DNA of 64,000 bases, from NCBI RefSeq assembly GCF_023955655.1, contig NZ_JAMXHT010000006.1:1-64000 (forward strand). The letters are read 5' to 3'. The position numbers and the translations under genes are program-made. Every line of letters starts with the position of its first letter. Within the stretch, counting starts at the first letter, position 1. This document shows positions 8,259 through 16,840 of this stretch, piece by piece. Origin of the DNA: Ralstonia soli (GTDB taxonomy: Bacteria > Pseudomonadota > Gammaproteobacteria > Burkholderiales > Burkholderiaceae). The notes under the pieces were generated by a model. That model saw nothing but the letters and a program-made list of their open reading frames with translations. It did no database searches and had not been told where the DNA came from.

Positions 8259-9326
8259 TTAGAACGTATGGCGAATCCCCACGGTGGCGCCCACGGTCGA
8301 CCCTTCACTCGCGAACAGCGCACCATTCAAGGAGAGCCCCGTATTCATCTTCCCGTGGTTTTTCACATACGCGACCTGGCCATACAGCAGGGTCCGCTTC
8401 GAGAGGGAGTAGTCGACGCCTGCCGCGGTCATGATCGAATGATTGGCCGTGTCATTGCCATCGCTCGTGTACCAAGCGCCCGCATTGGCATTCAATGCGG
8501 GCGTCAAGGCGTAGTCGAAGCCACCACCGAACACGCGGTTGTCAAACGAGCCCGCCACCTTGTAGTTGACGAACACGGCCTTGGCCGTCAGATTGCCGAT
8601 CGTGTAACCAGCACCGATCGTTCGCCCTGTAAACTCAACGGCGCTCGGCACGGGTGTCATTGCAGTCGTACCGCCGGCGTTTCCGCTGTAAACAGCCGCG
8701 TCCAACGTGAATCCGCCCATGTCATATTTCAGCCTGGCGCTGTACTGGCGCCCTGCCTGGAAGTCACCAGGCTTCCCGCCGAGCGCGAGCATTGCGCTTC
8801 CTTGCAAGCCGCCGATGACCGGGCTCGTATAAGAAATGGCGTTGGGATTGAACAAGCCGGTATCGAGAACGTTGCCGACATAGAGCGGTGCGCCGCTGCC
8901 GAAATAGGACACATTCCGCGGCTCGGTACCGATCAAGGACAACACGAACGGCGAATACTGCAAGCCGGTCAGTACCGTGCCAAATCCGCCGGTGAGGCCA
9001 ACCCAGGCCTGGCGGCCAAAGAGATTGCCGTTGGAGTTTGCAAATCCTCCGTTGGCCATACTGATGCCGCTCTCGAGCGTCATGATTGCCTTGAGGCCGC
9101 CCCCCAGATCCTCAGCGCCTTTCAAGCCAAAATGGGATCCCGACATACCTCCATCGATCATGGACAGTTGATGTGCTCCGCCACCCGCTGTCCGGCTCGT
9201 GTAGAGCAACCCCGCGTCTGCCACGCCATACAGCGTGACACTGCTTTGCGCGTGCGCCAAGGCTGCAACAACGATCCCCGCGACACCAACCCCAAACTTG
9301 ATCGTCAAATGGCTGCGATCGTTCAT
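8259..9326 (-). CDS. Outer-membrane general porin (module A)
   Basis: A burkholderial 16-stranded porin of about 355 residues. The signal peptide ends at ALAHA-QSSVTLYG, the invariant mature start of this family, and the protein ends in Phe (GIRHTF), the outer-membrane sorting signal. The start MNDRSHLTIKF is chosen for AGGAGA seven bases upstream. It lies between the hydrolase and the binding protein of the importer, all on one strand. It probably provides outer-membrane passage for the module A substrate or a close relative. Confidence 0.9.
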   Translation of the reverse strand: MNDRSHLTIKFGVGVAGIVVAALAHAQSSVTLYGVADAGLLYTSRTAGGGAHQLSMIDGGMSGSHFGLKGAEDLGGGLKAIMTLESGISMANGGFANSNGNLFGRQAWVGLTGGFGTVLTGLQYSPFVLSLIGTEPRNVSYFGSGAPLYVGNVLDTGLFNPNAISYTSPVIGGLQGSAMLALGGKPGDFQAGRQYSARLKYDMGGFTLDAAVYSGNAGGTTAMTPVPSAVEFTGRTIGAGYTIGNLTAKAVFVNYKVAGSFDNRVFGGGFDYALTPALNANAGAWYTSDGNDTANHSIMTAAGVDYSLSKRTLLYGQVAYVKNHGKMNTGLSLNGALFASEGSTVGATVGIRHTF

Positions 9327-9531
9327 ACCTTGTCTCCTAGATCTGTTCATTTTTTTATCGATTCAAACTTCACGGACAAACGGGGCCCCTCCCTCCAAAC
9401 AGGGCTTTGAATAAAACGAAGAAGAAGTGCCACGCGCGAGCGTCACCACGCTCCGCTGTTGCGAAAGGCAACGCGGCCGAGCGGTAGTACGGCTTCGGTG
9501 GATGTGGTGGGGGAATTGCTCCCCCCGCAGA

Positions 9532-10398
9532 TCAGCCTGTCACGCGCCGTATCCAGGCGGTCAGATTCGTGATGACCTCGTCTCGATTTGTCTCGTTCAA
9601 CACCTCGTGGCGGGCGCCCCCGTACACGTGTGTAGACAAATCAAGGCAGCCGAATTGCCGCAGCCGGTGGACCAATGGATCGAACCAGGCTAGATAGCCG
9701 TTGACGGAATCCTGGTCACCCGTGAACAAGTAGAGTGGCAAATCTTTCCGGACGGAGACGAATTGCGCTGGATCTGCCGTGCGCAAGCCATGGTCAAAAA
9801 TCGAGAACAGGGAGGCCTCGGTCAACGGAAAGCCGCAGAGAGGATCAGCGATGTACGCAGCCGGCACGACGGGGTCGCGGCTCAACCAGTCCACGACCGT
9901 ATTCGGGTTCGCAATCGTGGCGTTGGCGGTTTCGAGTGTCCACCCAGAGTGGCGCGGGTCAAGCAACTCGAGTGCACTCGTCCCCGACAAGGCCAAGCCA
10001 TCGAGCAGTGTCGCGTGATCAAGCATGTAAATCTGCGCCGCGAATGAACCCATGCTGTGCGCAAGCATCACGAGTGGCTGACCAGGATGGCGCTCCCGCA
10101 AATTGCGGCTAACGGTAGCCATGTCATCGACGAGCGCATTGAACCCTCGCGGCCCGAAATCGCCAAGTGTGCCAGCGTCGAGTGCAGATTGGCCGTGACC
10201 GCGATGTTCGGTGGCGTAGACAATATAGCCAGCCTGGACCAGCGCATGCGCAACATGACGATATCGGCGCGAGTGCTCAGCCATCCCGTGAACGATCTGG
10301 ACCACCCCGCGGCCGCTATGTTCGCCGCGCCATTGGTACGCCTCGATACGATGCCCGTCTCGCCCGTCGATTCGAAATTCTGTTTCGGTGATTACCAT
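9532..10398 (-). CDS. Alpha/beta hydrolase, monoacylglycerol-lipase-like (Hydrolase_4)
   Basis: A 288-residue cytoplasmic serine hydrolase. The oxyanion region is VVQIVHGMAEHSRRY, the nucleophile elbow is LAHSMGSFAAQ, the acid region is YLFTGDQDSVNG and the histidine is in GGARHEVLNET. This fits the lysophospholipase/monoglyceride lipase group. The ATG follows GGAGA. Its neighbours are an SDR and an acyl-CoA ligase upstream and a porin downstream. In this operon it could release an acid from an ester before CoA activation; that role is inference. A C-rich hairpin-like stretch lies in the gap to the porin at about 9508-9530. Confidence 0.85.
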   Translation of the reverse strand: MVITETEFRIDGRDGHRIEAYQWRGEHSGRGVVQIVHGMAEHSRRYRHVAHALVQAGYIVYATEHRGHGQSALDAGTLGDFGPRGFNALVDDMATVSRNLRERHPGQPLVMLAHSMGSFAAQIYMLDHATLLDGLALSGTSALELLDPRHSGWTLETANATIANPNTVVDWLSRDPVVPAAYIADPLCGFPLTEASLFSIFDHGLRTADPAQFVSVRKDLPLYLFTGDQDSVNGYLAWFDPLVHRLRQFGCLDLSTHVYGGARHEVLNETNRDEVITNLTAWIRRVTG

Positions 10399-10464
10399 GG
10401 TGTCTCCAATATGTTATTTGCGTGAACGCCGCGATGGCGCTCCCGCTTGTTATGTGTCGAGCCG

Positions 10465-11328
10465 TTAGCTCGATATCCGTGTCGCGCCCTCTTGTGAGGC
10501 CCTGCTCGATGTGGTCTGCAAGGATTCGATCAACATGTCGCCGAAAGGAAGGGACCCAAGATTGGATTGACCTCCGTCGATCGTGATCACCGTTCCATTG
10601 ATATAGCTCGCCGCTCCACAGCACAGGAACAGCGCCAGATCCGCGATCTCATCTCGATCGGCCGCGCGGCCCATTGGAATGCCTGCCAGCAAGCGCGCCC
10701 AGCTTGCATCCCCGTCCGGAGCGAGTCGCTTCATTCCTTCGGTATCTGCGACGGGACCGGGCGCGATGGCATTGCATCGCACACCGCGGGTGGCCCATTC
10801 AATCGACAACGTTCTGACCAACATATCAATGCCCGCCTTTGCTGCGCAGACGTGCGCTTGCGCGGCCGTAGGCATAACGGACTGCACGGCGGAGATCGCC
10901 AGCAGGTTGGCCGCATCGGCCTGCAAGAACGGCAGGACCGTGCGGAACGTGTTGAAGGTACCGATCAAGTCAATGTCAATGACGGTGCGGAAACCTTTAC
11001 TTGACATCGTCCCCGCCTCTGCAACGAAATTGCCTGCAGCACCTGCAATACAGATATCAACGGATCCAAACACACCCTGCGCGGTCTGCAGAACTGTGCG
11101 AAGACTGTCCTCGTCACGCACATCCGCTGAATAGCCCCGTGCCTCACCACCCAGGGCCTGAATGCCATCCGCCGCTGCGGCGGACTTTTCGGCATTACGC
11201 CCAATAATCGTGATGCGGGCGCCCTGCTTTGCAAAGCGCTCGGCAATACGCTTGTTGATACCGCTGCCTGCGCCCGTAATGACAGCATGCCTGCCGGCCA
11301 GCAGGTTGGGCGTGAATACGGAACTCAC
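10465..11328 (-). CDS. SDR oxidoreductase of the 2,4-dienoyl-CoA reductase type
   Basis: About 287 residues with the Rossmann motif ITGAGSGINKRIAE, an NADPH-favouring arginine after beta-2 (IIGRNAEKS), and AGAAGNFVAEAG in place of the usual NNAG. The catalytic region reads AAQAHVCAAKAGIDML, so the Tyr of YxxxK is absent while the Lys stays. That pattern, with AGNF, is typical of peroxisomal-type 2,4-dienoyl-CoA reductases, which reduce unsaturated acyl-CoAs. The GTG start lies seven bases from GAGGAGA and overlaps the ligase stop as GTGA, showing translational coupling with the acyl-CoA ligase. A dehydrogenase role on another CoA ester is possible. Confidence 0.82.
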   Translation of the reverse strand: MSSVFTPNLLAGRHAVITGAGSGINKRIAERFAKQGARITIIGRNAEKSAAAADGIQALGGEARGYSADVRDEDSLRTVLQTAQGVFGSVDICIAGAAGNFVAEAGTMSSKGFRTVIDIDLIGTFNTFRTVLPFLQADAANLLAISAVQSVMPTAAQAHVCAAKAGIDMLVRTLSIEWATRGVRCNAIAPGPVADTEGMKRLAPDGDASWARLLAGIPMGRAADRDEIADLALFLCCGAASYINGTVITIDGGQSNLGSLPFGDMLIESLQTTSSRASQEGATRISS

Positions 11329-12983
11329 GAGCAATTCTCCTCGCGTCGTTGTTCGGCAGGGGCATAGTTCGCGTATTGTTCGCGCAGGCGGTTCTTGAGC
11401 AACTTTCCAGTTGCGCCATGCGGAAGCTCGTCAACAAACACGATTGCGTCGGGCAACCACCAGCGAGCCACTCGCTCGCCAAGCCAGCCGAGTAGCGCCG
11501 CGCTTGAGAGCGTTCTGCCTGGTCGTAGTACACAGACCATCAGCGGGCGCTCGATCCACTTTGCGTGCGGGACGGCGATCACTGCCACCTCTTGGAGTGC
11601 CGGGTGCCCCATGGCCGCGTTCTCCAGTTCGATGGAGCTGATCCATTCGCCTCCGGACTTGATGACGTCCTTGCTGCGATCGACAATGGCCATGTAACCC
11701 TCGTCATCGATCGTCGCAACGTCGCCGGTATCAAACCAGCCATCGGCGCGCGCGGCAGGCACACCCCCTTCATATGCACCAACCACCCACGGCCCTCTCA
11801 CCAGCAAGCGGCCAAATGCAGCTCCGTCGCGAGGCACAGGTTCGCCGTTCTCAGCTTCGATACGCATCTCAATACCGAACGGCTCTCGCCCCTGCTTAGT
11901 CTGGAGCTTGTAGCGAGCATCAGCATCCAGCGTGTCGTGGATGGGCTTGAACTGATTGACGGCACCGATGGGGCTCACCTCCGTCATGCCCCATGCGTGA
12001 ATAACACGAACGTTGTGAGTCTCTTCAAACTCACGGATCATGGCCTCGCTGGCTGCCGACCCACCGATCACAGTCCGATTCAGCGAACTGAACGATTGTC
12101 CAGTCGTCCGCAGGTGATCAAGCACACCAAGCCAGATCGTTGGAACGCCGGCAACGATCGTCACATGCTCCGCTTCACACAGGGAATACAGGCTCTTCCC
12201 GTCCAGGGCGGGCCCGGGGAGTACGAGCTTTGCGCCAACCATCGGCGCTGCATAGGGCAAGCCCCATGCGTTTACATGAAACATCGGCACAACAGGCAAC
12301 ACAACGTCTCGCACCGACAGGTTGAGCGAGTCAGGCAATGCAGCCGCATATGCGTGCAAGACGCTCGAGCGATTCGAATAGCAGACACCCTTGGGATCAC
12401 CCGTCGTTCCCGACGTGTAACACAGACCGCAAGCCTGATTCTCATCGAAGCTTGGCCAATCGACTTCAGTGGCGATTTCGCCTGCGATCAGCGTCTCGTA
12501 GTAGAGCAGACCAGGTATCGTTTCAGCGGCGTCTGCACTCATCGAGCTGTCGGGCCCGCCCAGTAATACCACATGCTTCAGACGGGGCAAATGCGCCCGG
12601 ATACTCGCAACGAGCGGCGCAAAGGTGGCATCGAAGAACAGGATCTCGTCGTTTGCATGCTGCGCGATCCAAGCAATTTGCTGCGGTGCCAAACGAGGAT
12701 TCAAGGTGTGGCAGATGGCACCCAACCCCGCACATGCGTAGTACAGCTCGAGGTGCCGATAGCCATTCCATGCCAGCGTGCCGACCCGAGCATTCTGCGA
12801 GATGCCCAGGCGGTCCAGCGCACGCGCAAGCTGACAAACGCGCCGGTAGGCATCGGCATAGGTGTAGCGGTGCGTGTCGCCTTCAACCCGGCGGCTGACG
12901 ATCTCCACGAGCGGATGGTTTCGGTTTGCGTGCCGCAACAGGTCGATCACTCGCAGCGGGACCCGCATCATTTGACTGGACAT
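11325..12983 (-). CDS. Medium/long-chain acyl-CoA ligase (AlkK-like, ANL superfamily)
   Basis: A 552-residue ATP-dependent ligase that adenylates a carboxylate and transfers it to CoA. The P-loop signature is GLCYTSGTTGDPKGVCYS, the A5 motif is WGMTEVSP, the A7/A8 hinge is WFDTGDVATIDDEGY then VDRSKDVIKSGGEWIS, and the A10 lysine is in HGATGKLLKNRLREQ. Length and motif order match the AlkK/FadD3-like subgroup. It is the first gene of module A, divergent from the TetR regulator, and is coupled to the next gene by a 4-base overlap. The acyl chain accepted is not known. Confidence 0.9.
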   Translation of the reverse strand: MSSQMMRVPLRVIDLLRHANRNHPLVEIVSRRVEGDTHRYTYADAYRRVCQLARALDRLGISQNARVGTLAWNGYRHLELYYACAGLGAICHTLNPRLAPQQIAWIAQHANDEILFFDATFAPLVASIRAHLPRLKHVVLLGGPDSSMSADAAETIPGLLYYETLIAGEIATEVDWPSFDENQACGLCYTSGTTGDPKGVCYSNRSSVLHAYAAALPDSLNLSVRDVVLPVVPMFHVNAWGLPYAAPMVGAKLVLPGPALDGKSLYSLCEAEHVTIVAGVPTIWLGVLDHLRTTGQSFSSLNRTVIGGSAASEAMIREFEETHNVRVIHAWGMTEVSPIGAVNQFKPIHDTLDADARYKLQTKQGREPFGIEMRIEAENGEPVPRDGAAFGRLLVRGPWVVGAYEGGVPAARADGWFDTGDVATIDDEGYMAIVDRSKDVIKSGGEWISSIELENAAMGHPALQEVAVIAVPHAKWIERPLMVCVLRPGRTLSSAALLGWLGERVARWWLPDAIVFVDELPHGATGKLLKNRLREQYANYAPAEQRREENCS

Positions 12984-13173
12984 GTCTCCTCATCGATCAG
13001 TTTTTCGTTGTGAGTGATCTTAGATGCAGGGTTGCTCGTACCGCCATTCGGATTCGGAGCAGGGCCGCCAAGCGCGTGAAAGCACAGCATTAGGCCAAAC
13101 CGCCCGCAACCGCTTTCGATCATTCGGATATGAAAAGAGCCCCACCGACGGGTGCCTGTTTACGCCCGGCACA

Positions 13174-13195
13174 ACTACAATCTGATTCGTGTAGT
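13174..13195. promoter_or_regulatory. Candidate operator for the TetR regulator
   Basis: A 22-base element with perfect six-base arms (actaca ... tgtagt) and a 10-base spacer lies in the 269-base gap between the divergent TetR and acyl-CoA ligase genes. It is 58 bases before the regulator start. TetR dimers bind short inverted repeats in such gaps and usually repress both sides. Arms this short could occur by chance. Confidence 0.35.
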
Positions 13196-13252
13196 AACAG
13201 CCATAAAACAAGGGCGCCGCAGGCACTGTCTTTCAGGGAGGAAACACGAACT

Positions 13253-13909
13253 GTGACTTTCACCAAGAAGGCGCGAGAGCCCGTGCAAATTGCAGTGCGA
13301 CGTAAGCCTCGGCAAGCTCGGTCGTTCATGACCGTCGAGGCCATTCTTGAGGCTGCTCGCATCTTGTTCGCACGCGACGGATTCGAAGCAACCAGTACCA
13401 CACGCATTGCCGAGGTTGCTGGCGTCAGCGTCGGCTCGCTGTATGAATATTTCACCAGTAAGGAAGCGCTGGTAGCCAAGCTGATCAAGTGTCATTGCGA
13501 CTACTTGATGGCGCTTTACGGGAATGCCTTCAAGGCCGTTGAGGGCCAAGGGCTCGAGGCATTGGTCGATGCATGGATCGACACAACGGCTGATGCGTAT
13601 GCGGAGAATGTTGCGCTGCAACGCGTATTACTTGAGCAGATGGGCCGAGTCAGCAAGCTCCGGCATCTGCAACGGGTATCGATGGCATTCACCGACCTAC
13701 TCGAGCAGGCGCTGCGAGTTTGCGGAGAACCCATTGGCCGCCCCGACCTGCACCTCGCCGCCTTCGTAATGGAATCCGCTGGCGAAGCGCTGATACATCG
13801 GTCGATCATCTATACGGCCGATCTCTTTGGCTACGAATTGCGCCGCGAGTTGAAGGTCATGCTGATTCTGTATCTTCGCGCAGGCGTTTCGGGGGGAACC
13901 GATAATTGA
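13253..13909 (+). CDS. TetR-family transcriptional regulator of module A
   Basis: A regulator of about 218 residues. The N-terminal helix-turn-helix lies at about residues 25-75 of the chosen frame: MTVEAILEAARILFARDGF, then TSTTRIAEVAGVSVGSLYEYF, then SKEALVAKL. The C-terminal half is an alpha-helical ligand and dimer domain. A GTG at 13253 preceded by GGAGG is the best start; in-frame codons as far up as 13130 have no ribosome site. It is divergent from the eight-gene operon that runs left from 12983, so it most likely represses that operon and itself, with an acid or CoA ester as inducer. Confidence 0.88.
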   Translation: MTFTKKAREPVQIAVRRKPRQARSFMTVEAILEAARILFARDGFEATSTTRIAEVAGVSVGSLYEYFTSKEALVAKLIKCHCDYLMALYGNAFKAVEGQGLEALVDAWIDTTADAYAENVALQRVLLEQMGRVSKLRHLQRVSMAFTDLLEQALRVCGEPIGRPDLHLAAFVMESAGEALIHRSIIYTADLFGYELRRELKVMLILYLRAGVSGGTDN

Positions 13910-13947
13910 CGTAACTTGTGGCCAGCCCCTCCACAGCACACCACACG

Positions 13948-14883
13948 TCAAACCTCGGTGTTGTGAATGAAGTTCTCCGGCACCGATGGGCCCCACAAGT
14001 AGAGCGAATCCTCCGGCGGAAAATCCCCCGCTGGCCATGGGTGACCGGCCGAAACAAAATCGATATCGGCAGAGTATTCACAGAACGAGCCCCACGGATC
14101 TTCAACGTAGTGGAAGTAGTTCGAACCCAGAACGTGCCGGCCCGTGCCCCAGCCTTTTGTGTAACCCGCCGCAGCCATCTGGGACGCGCCCTCGCCCACC
14201 AGATTGACGTTGTCTACGTCCCACGCAGAGTGGTGCCAACCCCTTGCACTGCTTTTTGCGAAAGCGACCAAATGGTGGTCGCAGCCGTGCGGTGCATGGG
14301 TAAACGCAATGATGTCGAGCGAGCGATCGGACAGCCGCAAGCCCAACGCCCTGCCGTAGAAATCTACTGCGCGCGGCACATCGGGCGAGAAAAGCAGGAC
14401 GTGCGAGAGACGACGTGGCCGCACGGCTTTGGATTCCGAACGGGTATGCGAGCCACGCTCGTCCGCCGCGCTGCCGCTTAGTACGCACCGAGTCTTGGCA
14501 GATGGACTGGTCTTGGGGCCCACTTTGACCTGGATCAGGTTGCCGTCAGGATCGCGAAACCAGAAACCAGTCGAGTCGAGAGCGCGACTCGCCTCGATCG
14601 CGACACCCGCCGCCTGCACCTGCGCTCGCAGTGCGCAGAGGTCAGCCTCGAAGCAATTGAAACTCAGCCACGCAAGACACTTGGACGACGCAGGGAGAAT
14701 GCGGGCCCAGCGGTGGCCATCACCTGCCCGGAGCTCCAACTCCTGCCCATGCGCACCCGCCGTCGTAACTTCGAGCCCGAAGGCGCGAAAGAAACGAGCC
14801 GCGTCGTCGATTGAAGGAGCGTTGAGCGCGAAGTGGTCAATCGAATGCACACTCGCGCCTGCGGCAGTGACCAGGTCAGACAT
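13948..14883 (-). CDS. Extradiol ring-cleavage dioxygenase (type I, VOC superfamily)
   Basis: A 311-residue two-domain VOC protein that would cleave a catechol next to one hydroxyl (meta cleavage) with Fe(II). The N-terminal domain begins HSIDHFALNAPS. The C-terminal domain carries the metal triad H161 (RLSHVLLF), H217 (GWHHSAWD) and E269 (SFCEYSADID), with catalytic-type histidines near 203-204. The start MSDLVTAAG follows AAGGA. It is the last gene of module B, after an FAH-family hydrolase and a FAD hydroxylase, which makes a hydroxylation-cleavage-hydrolysis route likely. The exact catechol is unknown; the 2,3-dihydroxybiphenyl and homoprotocatechuate groups are relatives. Confidence 0.87.
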   Translation of the reverse strand: MSDLVTAAGASVHSIDHFALNAPSIDDAARFFRAFGLEVTTAGAHGQELELRAGDGHRWARILPASSKCLAWLSFNCFEADLCALRAQVQAAGVAIEASRALDSTGFWFRDPDGNLIQVKVGPKTSPSAKTRCVLSGSAADERGSHTRSESKAVRPRRLSHVLLFSPDVPRAVDFYGRALGLRLSDRSLDIIAFTHAPHGCDHHLVAFAKSSARGWHHSAWDVDNVNLVGEGASQMAAAGYTKGWGTGRHVLGSNYFHYVEDPWGSFCEYSADIDFVSAGHPWPAGDFPPEDSLYLWGPSVPENFIHNTEV

Positions 14884-14942
14884 GGCCGTATCATCCTTGA
14901 GTTGATGTGCCGGCTCTCGGCCGGCTCGCGTGGGTGTACCGC

Positions 14943-15791
14943 TCAATCCGCAGCTTCGTCAGCAATGACGTTCCGCAGTGTGCCGATCCCCTCGACCGTC
15001 ACCTCGCACACGTCGCCCGCCTTCATCAGCAGCTTAGGGTTGCGCGCCCAGCCGATGCCCGAGGGAGTGCCCGACACGATCACATCGCCCGCTTCCAACG
15101 TGATCGCTTCACTGATGATGCTGATCAGGGTGGCAACGTCGAAGACCATCTGGTCGGTGCTGGCGGACTGCACGACCTGACCGTTCAGGCGTGTTTCAAG
15201 ACGCAAGCCCTTCACTCCGGGGGGCAGCTCATCGGCCGTGACGAGCTCGGGCCCGAATGCACCGGTGCCGTCGAAATTCTTGCCGACGGTCCATTGCGGC
15301 GTTTTGAACTGGTACTCGCGCACCGAGCCGTCATTGAACACGGAGTAGCCGGCCACATGCGATAGCGCGTCCACCTTGTTGATATGGCGCCCGCCCTTGC
15401 CCAACACCACCGCGATCTCACCCTCAAAATCGAGACCCTCGGAATCGCTCACGCGCGGCCGGATCATCGGCGCCCCATGCGCGATCAGGCTGGTGGCTAC
15501 ACGGAAAAACAACGTCGGATAGTCCGGTTGCTGGTAGTTGCTCTCTGCCGTGTGATCGGCAAAGTTCAGACCAACACAAATGATCTTCGGCGGACGGGCC
15601 AATGGAGGAAGGAGCGTGAGGCCATCCAAGCTCACCTCCTCTTGCCCAGGCTGTGCTTTCCCGTATGCCTGCAGGTCTGCTCCACGCCCCAGCAAGGACT
15701 CCAGTGACTCATCGCCAAGAATGCGAACTCTGTTGCCCTCGCGTACGCCCAGGCTGGATTTTTCGCTCCTGGAAAAGGACACAAAACGCAT
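14943..15791 (-). CDS. Fumarylacetoacetate-hydrolase-family protein
   Basis: About 282 residues, starting at MRFVSFSRSEKS seven bases after GGAGG; the frame is open far upstream but that stretch overlaps the esterase gene. The C-terminal FAH fold has IICVGLNFADHTAESN, the metal motif FEGEIAVVLGKG with paired glutamates, FNDGSVREYQ, and the closing VIVSGTPSGIGWARNP. FAH enzymes hydrolyse or decarboxylate 2,4-dioxo acids after ring opening. Between an esterase and an extradiol dioxygenase it would act on the ring-fission product, though an isomerase or decarboxylase reaction is equally possible from sequence. Confidence 0.9.
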   Translation of the reverse strand: MRFVSFSRSEKSSLGVREGNRVRILGDESLESLLGRGADLQAYGKAQPGQEEVSLDGLTLLPPLARPPKIICVGLNFADHTAESNYQQPDYPTLFFRVATSLIAHGAPMIRPRVSDSEGLDFEGEIAVVLGKGGRHINKVDALSHVAGYSVFNDGSVREYQFKTPQWTVGKNFDGTGAFGPELVTADELPPGVKGLRLETRLNGQVVQSASTDQMVFDVATLISIISEAITLEAGDVIVSGTPSGIGWARNPKLLMKAGDVCEVTVEGIGTLRNVIADEAAD

Positions 15792-15841
15792 GACTGCTAC
15801 CTCCGGTAAACATTGGAAATGGCGCTCTTCGCTACCTGCTA

Positions 15842-16840
15842 TCAGGTCGTCAGAAGAACGTGTTGATTGAGCCAGGACACGAACGCCTGACAAAGCATGT
15901 CGTTTGCACGGCGAGCGGACGCTGACGCTTCGAACATGCCAAAGAATGTGTGAAACATGTCGCCAAAGCGGTAGACCTCCACAGGCACACCCGCAGCTTT
16001 GAGCCGTGCGGCGTACGTCAGTCCCTCTTCGCACAGCGGGTCGTGCCCAGCCACAGCGATCAGCGCCGGCGGCATCCCACGCAGATCGTGCGCACGCAAC
16101 GGTGAAGGGGGACAGTCCGCAGCATGGACAACTGCCTCGCCCATATACAGCCGCACGATGTCGCGCAGATCGTTCGGCGAGAGCATCGGAAAATCGCGCC
16201 GCCTGGCTTCGATGGCAGCCACATCTCGCGCCATGTCGACACCCGGCACAACCAGCAGTTGCCCGGCCAGACGGGGCTTGCACCCGCGCAGCGCAAGTGC
16301 GGTTGACGTGGCCAGATTGGCACCAGCGCTTTCACCCGCTACAGCAATGCGAGAAGCATCCCCGCCCAACTGGTCGACACAGCGAATCGCCCAGCGCGTT
16401 GCCGCCAATGCATCCTCGTGCGCCGCTGGGAACGGATGCTCGGGGGCGAGCCGATAGTCCACTGACACGACCACGGCGCCCATATCTCGGCAGAGCTTGC
16501 GTGCAATGTCGTCCATCAGCTCGACGCTACCCAGGACGAAGCCTCCACCGTGGAAAAACACCACTGTCGGCATCGACGTTGGCCGGCCGATGGGGCGGTA
16601 TACCCGGACAGGGACGCGGACGAGCGCGCCGCTGGTGTCGTCCACCGCAATCGCATCTTCGACAGCGCCCACGATCGGCAGTGGTGCGCGTTCACGCGCC
16701 GCCACTACGGCGCGCCGCATGCGTTCCCGCGCCTCATCGGGCGAGCCGGAAAACGGCGGGGGAACGCCTGCCGCGGCCCGCAGCGCCACAATGGCTGCGA
16801 GCTCCGGATCGAGCACTTGCTCAACATTCATATCGTTCAC
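15842..16840 (-). CDS. Alpha/beta hydrolase of the hormone-sensitive-lipase family
   Basis: A 332-residue esterase with the HSL oxyanion motif VVFFHGGGFVLGS, the nucleophile motif AGESAGANLA, the acid in AGHDPLCEEG and the histidine in DMFHTFFGMF. It starts at a GTG that overlaps the amidohydrolase stop as GTGA; an ATG nine bases later is an alternative. The full triad supports activity on short acyl or aryl esters. In module B it may remove an ester or acyl group from the aromatic substrate before hydroxylation. Which group is not known. Confidence 0.87.
   Translation of the reverse strand: MNDMNVEQVLDPELAAIVALRAAAGVPPPFSGSPDEARERMRRAVVAARERAPLPIVGAVEDAIAVDDTSGALVRVPVRVYRPIGRPTSMPTVVFFHGGGFVLGSVELMDDIARKLCRDMGAVVVSVDYRLAPEHPFPAAHEDALAATRWAIRCVDQLGGDASRIAVAGESAGANLATSTALALRGCKPRLAGQLLVVPGVDMARDVAAIEARRRDFPMLSPNDLRDIVRLYMGEAVVHAADCPPSPLRAHDLRGMPPALIAVAGHDPLCEEGLTYAARLKAAGVPVEVYRFGDMFHTFFGMFEASASARRANDMLCQAFVSWLNQHVLLTT

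Noticed and set aside
9508-9530. G/C hairpin-like stretch after the alpha/beta hydrolase as a terminator
   Set aside because: Arms are only G and C runs of about five bases with no T run; too weak to call.
15792-16283. N-terminal extension of the FAH-family gene
   Set aside because: The extra residues are Arg/Cys-rich, overlap the esterase gene and lack any FAH homology; a GGAGG-led ATG at 15791 gives the normal length.
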